Positions 37,915-46,587 of a DNA stretch of 64,000 nucleotides are shown piece by piece. Position numbers and translations under genes: made by a program. Below the pieces are notes generated by a model. It saw nothing but the letters and a program-made list of their open reading frames with translations. It ran no database searches and was not told where the DNA came from. This stretch comes from Flavivirga aquimarina (GTDB taxonomy: Bacteria > Bacteroidota > Bacteroidia > Flavobacteriales > Flavobacteriaceae), in contig NZ_JAUOEK010000063.1 in assembly GCF_030540835.1 (NCBI RefSeq), forward strand, positions 1-64,000. Reading direction: 5' to 3'. Position 1 is the first letter of the stretch. The number at the start of each line of letters is the position of its first letter.

Positions 37915-40321
37915 GTTGTTTCTCGAAATTAGTTTGTAACTTATTCATTATTTTGTCTATTTGCTTGTCGGTAAGGGTTTTGTTTTCGTCTAATAAAGTA
38001 AAACTAACAGCGTAACTCTTTTTGCCTTTTGGCAGGTTTTTACCTTGATACACATCAAAGAGGTTAATATTTTTTAGTAATTGTTTTTCACTTTGTTTTG
38101 CTATTTTATAAATAGATTCAAAAGAGACTTTTTCGTCTAGCAATAACGCAAAATCACGTCGTACTTCTGGATATTTGGGAATCGCTTTAAATTTAATTCT
38201 GTTATGTTTAACTAAATCCAAAATGGCATCCCAATTAAAATTTGCAAATAGGACTTCTTGAGAAATATCAAAATGTTTTAGTATTGGTTTTTTGATTAAT
38301 CCAAAGTCAACCAGTTTCGTTTTCCCTAAGCTCAATTCCAAGCCTTCACTAAAAAAATCGTTGTTTACAGGGCTTTCGTTAAATCTTGAAATACCCAAGC
38401 GTTGAAGCACAGCAATAATATATCCTTTAACAAAAAAGAAGTCGCTTTTTTTGTTTGTATTATGCCAATTTTCTGGTGTTTTGTTTCCAGTTACAAAAAG
38501 CGATAAATGTTTAAATTCTTCTCTTTTATCACCAAAACCATGATATGTTTTACCATATTCAAACAGTTTTAAATCGGCGCGTTTTCTATTAATGTTAAAT
38601 GATATAGCTTCTAAACCAGAAAACAATAAAGACTGTCTTAAAACAGATAAATCGTTACTTAAAGCATTTAATATACTAATATTATGTTCGTCCTTTAATT
38701 GTTCACTTAGCGTAGTGTAATCTGGAGTTGTTAATGAATTAGAAAGAATTTCATAAAACCCTTGCGAGGCTAATTGATTGCCTATAATATTTTGTAGTTT
38801 ATAATCTTCAAACCTTGATGTAGAGGAAATGGAGGCATTTAATTTTTTAGTAGTTTTAATATTGTTGTATCCGTATACACGCAATATTTCTTCAATAATA
38901 TCTGCTTCTCGTTGTACATCATTTCTATAAGCAGGTACTGTTAAACCTAACCCTGTTTCTGTAACGTTATTTACTTTGATATCTAATGATGCTAAAATAC
39001 GTTTGATAACCTCTTTAGGAATCTCTTCGCCAATTAGTTTTTTAGCATTATCAAAACTTAATCGAACCTCAAAATCTTTGATTTTTTTTGGATAAAGATC
39101 AATTAAATCACTAGTAATTTCACCACCTGCTATTTCCTGAATCAATAGGACAGCACGTTTTAATGCGTATTCTGTAATATTTGGATCGATACCACGTTCA
39201 AATCTAAAAGAGGCATCGGTGTTTAATCCATGTCTTTTAGCCGATTTACGAATACTAACCGGATTAAAATAAGCACTTTCTAGAAAGATGCTGGTTGTTG
39301 TTTCTGTAACCCCGGAATGAATACCTCCAAAAACACCTGCTATACACATAGGTTTTTCGGCATCACAAATCATTAAATCATCTTCATGTAATTCACGTTC
39401 TATACCATCAAGAGTAGTGAATTTTGTTCCTGTAGCCAGTGTTTTTACTTCAATTTTGTTGCCCGAAACCTTTACAGCATCAAAGGCATGTAAAGGTTGG
39501 CCTAAATCGTGCAATACATAGTTTGTTGCATCAACAATATTATTTATTGGACTTAAACCTATAGCTTTTAGGCGGTTTTGTAACCAAGCGGGAGATTCTT
39601 TAACTTTTAAACCGGATATGGTAACACCACAATAACGGGGTGCTAAATCTTTGTTCTTTACATCAATATCGATTTTCAAGGTGCGATTATCTACCTGAAA
39701 TGCACTTACCGATGGTGTTATAAGTTCTAAATTAATATCTTTTTGTACCAGTCCGGCTTTTAAATCGCGGGCTGTTCCAAGATGACTCATTGCGTCTGCT
39801 CTATTAGGGGTAAGCCCAATTTCGAATACATGATCGTTTTCTATGTCAAAAATATCGGCAGCAAGTGTTCCGACTTTAGTGCCAGCATCTAACACCATGA
39901 TACCATCATGAGATTTCCCTAATCCTAATTCATCCTCGGCACAAATCATTCCATGGCTTTCTTCACCACGTATTTTACCTTTCTTTATAGTCCAAGATTC
40001 ACCTTCTTCAGTATATAAAGTCGTTCCAATGGTAGCAACCGGTACTTTTTGTCCAACCCCTACATTAGGGGCACCACAAACTATTTGTAAAGGAGAAGAG
40101 TCTCCTATATTTACTGTAGTTATTTTTAGCTTATCGGCATTAGGGTGTTTAACACAGGTTAAAACTTCTCCAACTATAACCCCTTCAAGACCTCCTTTAA
40201 CAGATTGATAGGTTTCAATACCTTCTATCTCAAGCCCTAAATCTGTAAGTAATTCACTAGTCTGTTCTGGTGTCCATTCAGTTTTTAAAAACTGTTTTAA
40301 CCAATTGTATGAAATCTTCAT
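37895..40321 (-). CDS. pheT: Phenylalanyl-tRNA synthetase beta subunit
   Basis: An 808-residue protein with the full beta-subunit layout: an N-terminal tRNA-binding OB-fold (about residues 40-155, with the PNADKLKITTVNIG segment), B3/B4 editing domain (about 215-385), B5 (about 405-475), a catalytic-like domain, and the C-terminal FDX-ACB anticodon-binding domain (about 715-808, starting KYPEVRRDFALL). Together with PheS it charges tRNA-Phe. pheS is not in the window, which is common in Bacteroidota. It has a consensus promoter 24 bp upstream of its start, and its 3' end overlaps the PAP2 gene. Confidence 0.97.
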   Translation of the reverse strand: MKISYNWLKQFLKTEWTPEQTSELLTDLGLEIEGIETYQSVKGGLEGVIVGEVLTCVKHPNADKLKITTVNIGDSSPLQIVCGAPNVGVGQKVPVATIGTTLYTEEGESWTIKKGKIRGEESHGMICAEDELGLGKSHDGIMVLDAGTKVGTLAADIFDIENDHVFEIGLTPNRADAMSHLGTARDLKAGLVQKDINLELITPSVSAFQVDNRTLKIDIDVKNKDLAPRYCGVTISGLKVKESPAWLQNRLKAIGLSPINNIVDATNYVLHDLGQPLHAFDAVKVSGNKIEVKTLATGTKFTTLDGIERELHEDDLMICDAEKPMCIAGVFGGIHSGVTETTTSIFLESAYFNPVSIRKSAKRHGLNTDASFRFERGIDPNITEYALKRAVLLIQEIAGGEITSDLIDLYPKKIKDFEVRLSFDNAKKLIGEEIPKEVIKRILASLDIKVNNVTETGLGLTVPAYRNDVQREADIIEEILRVYGYNNIKTTKKLNASISSTSRFEDYKLQNIIGNQLASQGFYEILSNSLTTPDYTTLSEQLKDEHNISILNALSNDLSVLRQSLLFSGLEAISFNINRKRADLKLFEYGKTYHGFGDKREEFKHLSLFVTGNKTPENWHNTNKKSDFFFVKGYIIAVLQRLGISRFNESPVNNDFFSEGLELSLGKTKLVDFGLIKKPILKHFDISQEVLFANFNWDAILDLVKHNRIKFKAIPKYPEVRRDFALLLDEKVSFESIYKIAKQSEKQLLKNINLFDVYQGKNLPKGKKSYAVSFTLLDENKTLTDKQIDKIMNKLQTNFEKQLGAELR

Positions 40322-40344
40322 AAACTATTGCTCTTTTAAGGGTG

Positions 40345-40374
40345 CAAAGATAAAATATTGAAGTTAGCATTCAA
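40345..40374 (-). promoter_or_regulatory. Promoter of pheT
   Basis: On the minus strand TTG (40374-40372), 19 nt, TATCTTTG (40352-40345): an exact consensus match. The start of transcription is about 15 bp before the ATG. Confidence 0.75.
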
Positions 40375-40539
40375 ACATTGCTTTGTAATATATAAAGTAA
40401 AAAGCTGTTTTTGTTATAAATATAAAAATGGACAATACATAGTTGTAGTTACTTAGAACATACATCATAGATAAAAATTAACTTTAATGTACTATTTTAA
40501 AGAAATGATTTTAAGATTTTGTTTAGCGTATTGTTTTAA

Positions 40540-41454
40540 TCAATTGAAAGAAGCTCTAAATTCGGTAGGTGAAATATTTGTTTTTGATTTGAACAATTTA
40601 CTAAACGACTGTGAATGTTCAAAACCAAATTCATAAGCAATTTCACTAACAGATAAATTAGTAGTTGATAATTTTTCTTTCGCTTTTTCGATAAGTATTT
40701 CGTGAATATATTGTTGTGTATTTTGTCCTGTTAAGTTTTTAAGTAAACTACTTAAATAATTAGGAGATACATGTAATGTTTCTGCCACATGTTTAACAGT
40801 TGGTAAACCCTTATCAATTAAATTTTCGTCATTAAAATGCTTAGTTAAAATTTCTTCTAGACGACTTAAGATTTTATGATTGCTCTTCTTTCGTGTAATA
40901 AATTGTCGTTGATAAAATCTTTCAGAATATTGAAGTAGTAATTCAATTTGAGCAATAATGATGTTTTGACTAAAAGGGTCAATATTGGTTTCTATTTCTT
41001 GTCTGATATTTTGAAAAATTCCTTCAATAATAAGCTCTTCTTTTTTAGACATGAAAAGCGCTTCGTTTATTGAATAATTAAAAAAATCATAATGTTTAAT
41101 TGTTTTTGCAAGCGAAGTGTTCCAAATAAAATCTGGATGTATAAGCAATAACCAACCTGAAGATTTTAAACCTGCTTTAGTATTTGGTTCAATACTCAAT
41201 AGTTGTCCAGGTGCAATAAAAGACATTAGCCCCTCATTGAAATCATATTTTTGTTGGCCATAGCGTAATGTTCCAACATGGCGTTTTACCCCAATAGAAT
41301 AAAAATTAAAGTGCCAATATTCACCGATATGTTCTGAAAGTATTTTTGTCAGTCCATAATCAATTAGACTCACTAATGGATGTAGTGGGCTTGAAAGCCC
41401 TCTTATTTTATGAAAATCATGTATGGTTTCTATTTTACGAATGTTGTTTTTCAT
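40540..41454 (-). CDS. AraC-family transcriptional regulator
   Basis: A 304-residue regulator. The N-terminal part (about residues 1-190) is a beta-rich cupin-like sensor domain, with a GQLLSIEPNTKAGLKSSGWLL-type core. The C-terminal 100 residues are a double helix-turn-helix of the AraC type, with VKHVAETLHVSPNYLSSLLK and LSVSEIAYEFGFEHSQSFSKLFK, ending TEFRASFN. It follows the SDR gene at 14 bp on the same strand, so it probably regulates that gene or is expressed with it. Ligand unknown. Confidence 0.9.
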   Translation of the reverse strand: MKNNIRKIETIHDFHKIRGLSSPLHPLVSLIDYGLTKILSEHIGEYWHFNFYSIGVKRHVGTLRYGQQKYDFNEGLMSFIAPGQLLSIEPNTKAGLKSSGWLLLIHPDFIWNTSLAKTIKHYDFFNYSINEALFMSKKEELIIEGIFQNIRQEIETNIDPFSQNIIIAQIELLLQYSERFYQRQFITRKKSNHKILSRLEEILTKHFNDENLIDKGLPTVKHVAETLHVSPNYLSSLLKNLTGQNTQQYIHEILIEKAKEKLSTTNLSVSEIAYEFGFEHSQSFSKLFKSKTNISPTEFRASFN

Positions 41455-41468
41455 TACTCTTTTTTCAT

Positions 41469-42230
41469 TTATAACATAATACCTCCTGATGCTTCAATGC
41501 GTTGCCCATTGATCCAACGAGCTTTATCTGTGCATAAAAAAGCAATAATACCACCTATATCTTCTGGATTGCCTATCCTGTTTAAAGCCGTTAAACTAGA
41601 AACTATATTTATTTTTTGTTCGTTATTTTTATTTTCTCCACCTCCAAAATCTGTAGCAATAGCTCCTGGCGCTACAACATTGGCTGTTATTTTTTTATGT
41701 CCAAGCTCTTTTGCTAAATAACGAGTAAATATCTCAATAGCTCCTTTTACAGACGCATAGGCAGAAGAATTAGGAAAAGAAAATCTCGAAAGGCCAGATG
41801 AAATATTGATAATTCGGCCACCATTATTCAATAAAGGAATTGCCTTTTGTGTAAAAAAATAAACACCTTTAAAATGAATATTGACCATATCATCAAATTG
41901 TGCTTCGGTAGTTTCCATAAAAGGTTTATAAATTCCTGTTCCTGCATTGTTTACAAGAAAGTCAAAGTTTGGATTTCCATATTCTTTTGTTAGATACGAG
42001 GAAACTTGACTAAAAAACGTATCAAACATTTTAGTATCACCTATGTTTAATTGAATTGCTTTGGCTTTCTGCCCAATTTTTTCAATAGTCTTAACCACGT
42101 CATCTGCAGCTAATTGGTTAGAATGATAAGTAAAGATGATATCAATACCTTTTTGTGCTAGATTTATAGCCATATCTCTACCTAATCCACGACTTCCACC
42201 TGTTACTAATGCGATTTTATGTTTTTTCAT
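41469..42230 (-). CDS. SDR-family oxidoreductase next to an AraC regulator
   Basis: A 253-residue classical SDR. TGGSRGLG is at residues 10-17, with NNAG at 94-97 and catalytic Ser145, Tyr158 and Lys162. A C-terminal GGIML tail follows the WINGQRIEASGG segment, as in FabG-like SDRs. The start at 42230 (MKKHKIALVTGG) is chosen because the upstream in-frame ATG at 42263 would add 11 residues before the cofactor strand. It lies 14 bp before the AraC gene. The substrate is unknown. Confidence 0.88.
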   Translation of the reverse strand: MKKHKIALVTGGSRGLGRDMAINLAQKGIDIIFTYHSNQLAADDVVKTIEKIGQKAKAIQLNIGDTKMFDTFFSQVSSYLTKEYGNPNFDFLVNNAGTGIYKPFMETTEAQFDDMVNIHFKGVYFFTQKAIPLLNNGGRIINISSGLSRFSFPNSSAYASVKGAIEIFTRYLAKELGHKKITANVVAPGAIATDFGGGENKNNEQKINIVSSLTALNRIGNPEDIGGIIAFLCTDKARWINGQRIEASGGIML

Positions 42231-42327
42231 TTTGTAAAAATTTTTATTTCTACAAAGTTTCACAAAAGCTAGATTATGGGTGTAGCCAAATCTAAGAATA
42301 TGGTAGTTGAATTCAGGGTTTTTATTA

Positions 42328-43215
42328 CTAGCTTAGTTTTTCTTTAAAAAAGTCTATAGTTCTACTCCAAGCTAAATTCGCAGCTTTTTTGTCATAACGA
42401 GGTGTTGTGTTATTATGAAACCCATGATTTACACCGGGATAAAAATGTGCTTTATAGTCTATATTATTGGCTTTAAGCACAGCTTCAAAATCTGACCAAC
42501 CAGCATTAACTCTGGTGTCTAATTCAGCATACTGCAATAGCAGTGGTGCTTTTATTTTGGCAGCATCTTCATCACTAGGTTGTCTACCATAAAAAGGAAC
42601 TGCAGCTAAAAGTTCGGGAACTCTAACCGCCAGCATATTGGAGATCCAACCACCAAAACAAAACCCGACAATACCAATCTTTCCATTACAGTGTTCATGA
42701 GACTTTAAATACTCAAAGGCAGCAATAAAGTCTTCGAGCATCTCATTTCGGTCACGCTTTTTTTGTAAAGCCCTGCCATCATCATCATTTCCCGGGTAAC
42801 CGCCTAATGGTGTTAAAGCATCTGGAGCCAGTGATATAAACCCATCTAAGGCAGTGCGTCTGCCTACGTCTTCGATATACGGATTTAGACCTCTGTTTTC
42901 ATGAACCACAATAACACCGGGAAATTTGGTGTTTGTATCGTTGGGTTTAGACAGTAACCCACGAATTGAACCTCCTCCTTTTGGAGACTTGTAGGTAATA
43001 TAATCCGAATGTAACCTTGGATCATCCTGTTTTACTGTTATGGTATCTTTGTAATTAGGCGACATAAAGCTTAAAAGTGATGCGACTGTAATACCACCTA
43101 TGGCGTAAGTAGATAATTTTTCTATAAATTGACGTCTTCCAATTTCGTTATGTGCATAGTCATCATATAAATCAAAAACTTCCTGACTTATAGCTTCTTT
43201 TTTTAATGGTTCCAT
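42328..43215 (-). CDS. Dienelactone hydrolase-family protein with Tat signal
   Basis: A 295-residue alpha/beta hydrolase. Arg27-Arg28 in GRRQFIEKL, followed by a hydrophobic stretch (residues about 36-50), suggests Tat export or membrane anchoring. The catalytic triad is Cys186 in GFCFGG, Asp233 and His264 in NHGFH. Glu106 in HENRGL matches the conserved Glu of dienelactone hydrolase. The family hydrolyses ring-opened lactones, but many Bacteroidota members are of unknown role. It is upstream of the SDR on the same strand, 97 bp away, so a small oxidoreductase-hydrolase group is possible. Confidence 0.88.
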   Translation of the reverse strand: MEPLKKEAISQEVFDLYDDYAHNEIGRRQFIEKLSTYAIGGITVASLLSFMSPNYKDTITVKQDDPRLHSDYITYKSPKGGGSIRGLLSKPNDTNTKFPGVIVVHENRGLNPYIEDVGRRTALDGFISLAPDALTPLGGYPGNDDDGRALQKKRDRNEMLEDFIAAFEYLKSHEHCNGKIGIVGFCFGGWISNMLAVRVPELLAAVPFYGRQPSDEDAAKIKAPLLLQYAELDTRVNAGWSDFEAVLKANNIDYKAHFYPGVNHGFHNNTTPRYDKKAANLAWSRTIDFFKEKLS

Positions 43216-43459
43216 GGGTATTTGTTTGAGTGAGCAACTAATTTAGTAAATAAAAATGAACTTGTCTGTTAACAAGTATAAAATATATTGGTGATTATGA
43301 GTGCTGGTTAAAAGGCGTGGTTTATGCTAATTTAATTTCAATTTGGTAGGAGGTCGGGGTTATAGCTGGTTAAATTCAGACCTACCACGTTTTTTAAACC
43401 TTGCAGGTCTAGTTCGTATTAATTATTTGTAAATTTATTTTATAACCTAAGGCTTAAAT

Positions 43460-43930
43460 TTATAGACCATCTATCATGACATTATAATCATACTGTAAAT
43501 CTTCATGTAATTTTGAGATGATCTTTTTAGAAAGTAGTAGTTGCCTGTTGTACATATTTTCTAACTGAACGCTTCTTTTTATACTTGGTTTGAAGTCTTT
43601 TAGTTTTTTACAAAAGTAGAGGAGGAGTTCTATTTCGGTTTCTTTGTTTTGTGAATAACGAATGTACTTTTTTATATTTCTTAAAATTTTCCTTGTACTT
43701 TTTCTAATATAAAAATAACTGTCTCGGTTAATTAATTCAAATTCATCATCTATATAGCTTTTTACACTTTCTATATAACCAGATTCGTTGTGAGATTCGA
43801 ATAGTAAATAGGTGAGGAGTTCTTTGTTTTCTTTTTTAAATCTTGCTAAACGCAGGCAAAGTTCCTGAGTTTCTTGTGTTGAAAGCGTGTTTAATTCCTT
43901 TTTAATCTCTCTTAGTGTTACTGCTTTCAT
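43460..43930 (-). CDS. Conserved hypothetical, helical cytoplasmic protein
   Basis: A 156-residue protein starting MKAVTLREIKKEL. It is charged and all-helical, with no signal peptide or known domain. I take the ATG at 43930 because the alternative at 43981 adds 17 residues unlike the rest. The gene lies 82 bp downstream of the E1 gene stop on the same strand, so it may be in its transcript. I do not recognise the family. The 43216-43459 gap after it holds a small inverted repeat (tggtagg at 43344, cctacca at 43381) but nothing else. Confidence 0.65.
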   Translation of the reverse strand: MKAVTLREIKKELNTLSTQETQELCLRLARFKKENKELLTYLLFESHNESGYIESVKSYIDDEFELINRDSYFYIRKSTRKILRNIKKYIRYSQNKETEIELLLYFCKKLKDFKPSIKRSVQLENMYNRQLLLSKKIISKLHEDLQYDYNVMIDGL

Positions 43931-44012
43931 TGAAAATATAATGATTGGTCCATAAATATATAAAAACCATTGCAGGTGCAACGGTTTATATAATTTTTAT
44001 TAAAAAACAGTG

Positions 44013-46424
44013 TTATCGCAATTTAGGAAAATCTGTAGGATTTAATTCGTGCATCATCTCATAAACAGCTTCAAAAATATCTTCTGCTGAAGGTTTAGAG
44101 AAGTAGTCACCATCATTTCCGTATGCAGGTCTGTGTGCTTTTGCAGTTAGTGTTTTTGGTTGGCTATCTAGATGCTGGTAAGCATTTTGAATATTTAGTA
44201 TTTCGTTTAATATATATGCTGAAGCCCCACCAGGAACGTCTTCATCTATTATTAGAAGACGGTTTGTTTTTGCAACACTCTTTACAATATCTTGATTTAA
44301 ATCGAAGGGTAATAATGATTGTACGTCTATAACTTCTGCGTCTATACCAATAGCTAAAAGGTCTTTTGCTGTTTGCTCGACTATACGTAAAGTTGACCCG
44401 TAAGATACTAAAGTAATATCGGTACCTTCTTTAACGGTTTCAACAACGCCTATAGGTGTTTTTATAGCGTTTAAGTTATTTGGCATTTTTTCTTTTAGCC
44501 TATACCCGTTAAGACATTCTACAACAATGGCCGGATCGTCTCCTTGTAAAAGTGTATTGTAAAAACCAGCAGCTTTGGTCATATTTCTTGGCACTAAAAC
44601 GTTTACTCCTCTTACTAAATTTAAGATACCACCCATTTGTGAGCCGGAATGCCAAATACCTTCAAGTCTGTGTCCTCTGGTTCTTATTATTAAAGGTGCT
44701 TTTTGTTTGCCTTTTGTTCTGTAGTGTACTGTTGCCAGATCATCACTAATAATCTGTAATGCATATAAAATATAATCGAGATATTGAATTTCTGCAATAG
44801 GTCTTAAGCCACGTAAAGACATGCCAATACCTTGTCCAATAATGGTAGCTTCTCGTATACCTGCATCTGCTATTCGTAATTCACCGTGCTTTTCTTGTAA
44901 TCCTTCTAAACCTTGATTAACATCACCTATATTTCCAGTGTCTTCACCAAAAACAAGTGTTTCTGGGCGGTTACTAAAAATGGCATCAAAATTATCGCGT
45001 AGAATAATACGGGCATCAACCAATGCAGCATCGCTATCGTAAGTTGGCTTTACTTCTTTTACAAGTGTGTTAGATGTATTGGTTTCTGAATATAAATGCG
45101 AACTAAATTCTGGTTGCATTTTTTCAAAAATGTTATTAATCCAATCGCCAAGTTCTCGTTTCTCTTTAGATGTTTCTCCTATAAGATACCTTAAGGCTTT
45201 TCTTGCTCCTGATAAGATGTCTTTTCTGGTAGGCTCATCGATAAGAGCCAGGTTATCTTTTATTTTAGAGATAAATACACCATTAGGACTCGATGAAGCT
45301 ACTTTTGTTAATATAGAAATTAATTCTTTTTTCTCTTTTAAAATGGGTTTTAAGAAAATGTTCCATGCATTTTTCTTGGCTTCTCGTACTTCCCTTTTAA
45401 TAGCTCTTTCAATCTCTGTAAGTGCTTCATGGGTAGAAATACCACTTTCTATAATCCATTCACGCATTTTTAAATTACAATCATGTTGCGCTTCCCATTC
45501 TAAACGTTCTGCATCTTTATATCTTTCATGAGATCCGGAAGTTGAATGTCCTTGCGGTTGTGTTAATTCTAATACATGAATAAGTACGGGTACATGTTCT
45601 TCTCTGGCAATTGTAGAAGCTTCTTGATATGTTTCTATAAGATTAGGATAATCCCAACCTTTAACACGTAGTATTTCGTAACCCTTGCCTTTATCGTCTC
45701 GCTGAAATCCTTTTAAAATTTCAGATATATCTTCTTTTGTTGTTTGGTGTCTGGCATGAACCGAGATACCATATTCGTCGTCCCAAACACTTATAACCAT
45801 TGGGACTTGCAATACACCTGCAGCATTAATAGTTTCAAAAAACAACCCTTCACTGGTACTGGCATTTCCTATGGTGCCCCAAGCGACTTCATTCCCATTA
45901 ATAGAGAAGTTGGTTGCATTTATATTATTAACATTTCTGAATATTTTTGATGCTTGTGCTAAACCTAGCAAACGGGGCATTTGCGCTGCAGTAGGAGAGA
46001 TGTCCGCACTGGAGTTGTATTGCGCTGTAAGGTCTTTCCAATTGCCATCTTCATTTAAACTGTGCGTTACAAAATGACCTCCCATTTGTCGACCGGCAGA
46101 CATGGGTTCCAGTTCTAAATTAGTGTTAGCATATAAACCAGCAAAAAATTGCTCGATAGTTAATTCGCCAATAGCCATCATGAATGTTTGATCTCTATAA
46201 TAGCCAGATCTCCAATCGCCTTTTAAAAAAGCTTTAGCCATTGCTAGTTGAGGAACTTCTTTGCCGTCCCCAAAAATTCCAAACTTTGCTTTACCGGTTA
46301 ATACTTCGCGTCTACCTATTAGGCTACATTCACGACTTTTAACAGCAATTTTGAAGTCGTTAATAACTTCTGCTTTAAAATCGTCAAATGATATGTCTTT
46401 CTTTGAATTTTGGATAGTTTGCAT
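44013..46424 (-). CDS. 2-oxoacid dehydrogenase E1, fused alpha and beta subunits
   Basis: An 803-residue fusion. The alpha-like part (about residues 15-400) contains the YYRDQTF segment, the SAGRQMGGH segment and a thiamine-diphosphate motif of the form GNASTSEG (residues 186-193) with Asn200, where most E1 alpha subunits have GDGAxSEG. The beta-like part (about 455-803) has LVFGEDTG, RIADAGIREATIIGQGIG and EIQYLDYI, with the C-terminal DEDVPGGASAYI transketolase tail. It decarboxylates a 2-oxo acid, probably branched-chain by family resemblance, and feeds an E2 not in this window. The Asp-to-Asn change in the motif seems shared by flavobacterial relatives, as I recall them, so it is probably functional. 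Confidence 0.88.
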   Translation of the reverse strand: MQTIQNSKKDISFDDFKAEVINDFKIAVKSRECSLIGRREVLTGKAKFGIFGDGKEVPQLAMAKAFLKGDWRSGYYRDQTFMMAIGELTIEQFFAGLYANTNLELEPMSAGRQMGGHFVTHSLNEDGNWKDLTAQYNSSADISPTAAQMPRLLGLAQASKIFRNVNNINATNFSINGNEVAWGTIGNASTSEGLFFETINAAGVLQVPMVISVWDDEYGISVHARHQTTKEDISEILKGFQRDDKGKGYEILRVKGWDYPNLIETYQEASTIAREEHVPVLIHVLELTQPQGHSTSGSHERYKDAERLEWEAQHDCNLKMREWIIESGISTHEALTEIERAIKREVREAKKNAWNIFLKPILKEKKELISILTKVASSSPNGVFISKIKDNLALIDEPTRKDILSGARKALRYLIGETSKEKRELGDWINNIFEKMQPEFSSHLYSETNTSNTLVKEVKPTYDSDAALVDARIILRDNFDAIFSNRPETLVFGEDTGNIGDVNQGLEGLQEKHGELRIADAGIREATIIGQGIGMSLRGLRPIAEIQYLDYILYALQIISDDLATVHYRTKGKQKAPLIIRTRGHRLEGIWHSGSQMGGILNLVRGVNVLVPRNMTKAAGFYNTLLQGDDPAIVVECLNGYRLKEKMPNNLNAIKTPIGVVETVKEGTDITLVSYGSTLRIVEQTAKDLLAIGIDAEVIDVQSLLPFDLNQDIVKSVAKTNRLLIIDEDVPGGASAYILNEILNIQNAYQHLDSQPKTLTAKAHRPAYGNDGDYFSKPSAEDIFEAVYEMMHELNPTDFPKLR

Positions 46425-46446
46425 TTAGCGGTGCCTTTTGCTCGTG

Positions 46447-46477
46447 CAAAAGTAGTAAATCTTTATCGTTTTTGCAA
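46447..46477 (-). promoter_or_regulatory. Promoter of the E1 alpha/beta gene
   Basis: On the minus strand TTG (46477-46475), 20 nt, TACTTTTG (46454-46447). The expected start of transcription lies about 15 bp before the ATG. Confidence 0.7.
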
Positions 46478-46587
46478 TTATATTGTTGCTTAAATACTTG
46501 ATGTATATTTAATAATAAACAAAAAAACAATTAAAAAATACGAATTATTCAGTAAAAAAGGTAAAAAAATAATTATTATTCAAAATA

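Noticed and set aside
43344-43387. Inverted repeat tggtagg / cctacca after the hypothetical gene as a terminator
   Set aside because: On the relevant (minus) strand it is not followed by a T run, and the stem is short with a long loop.
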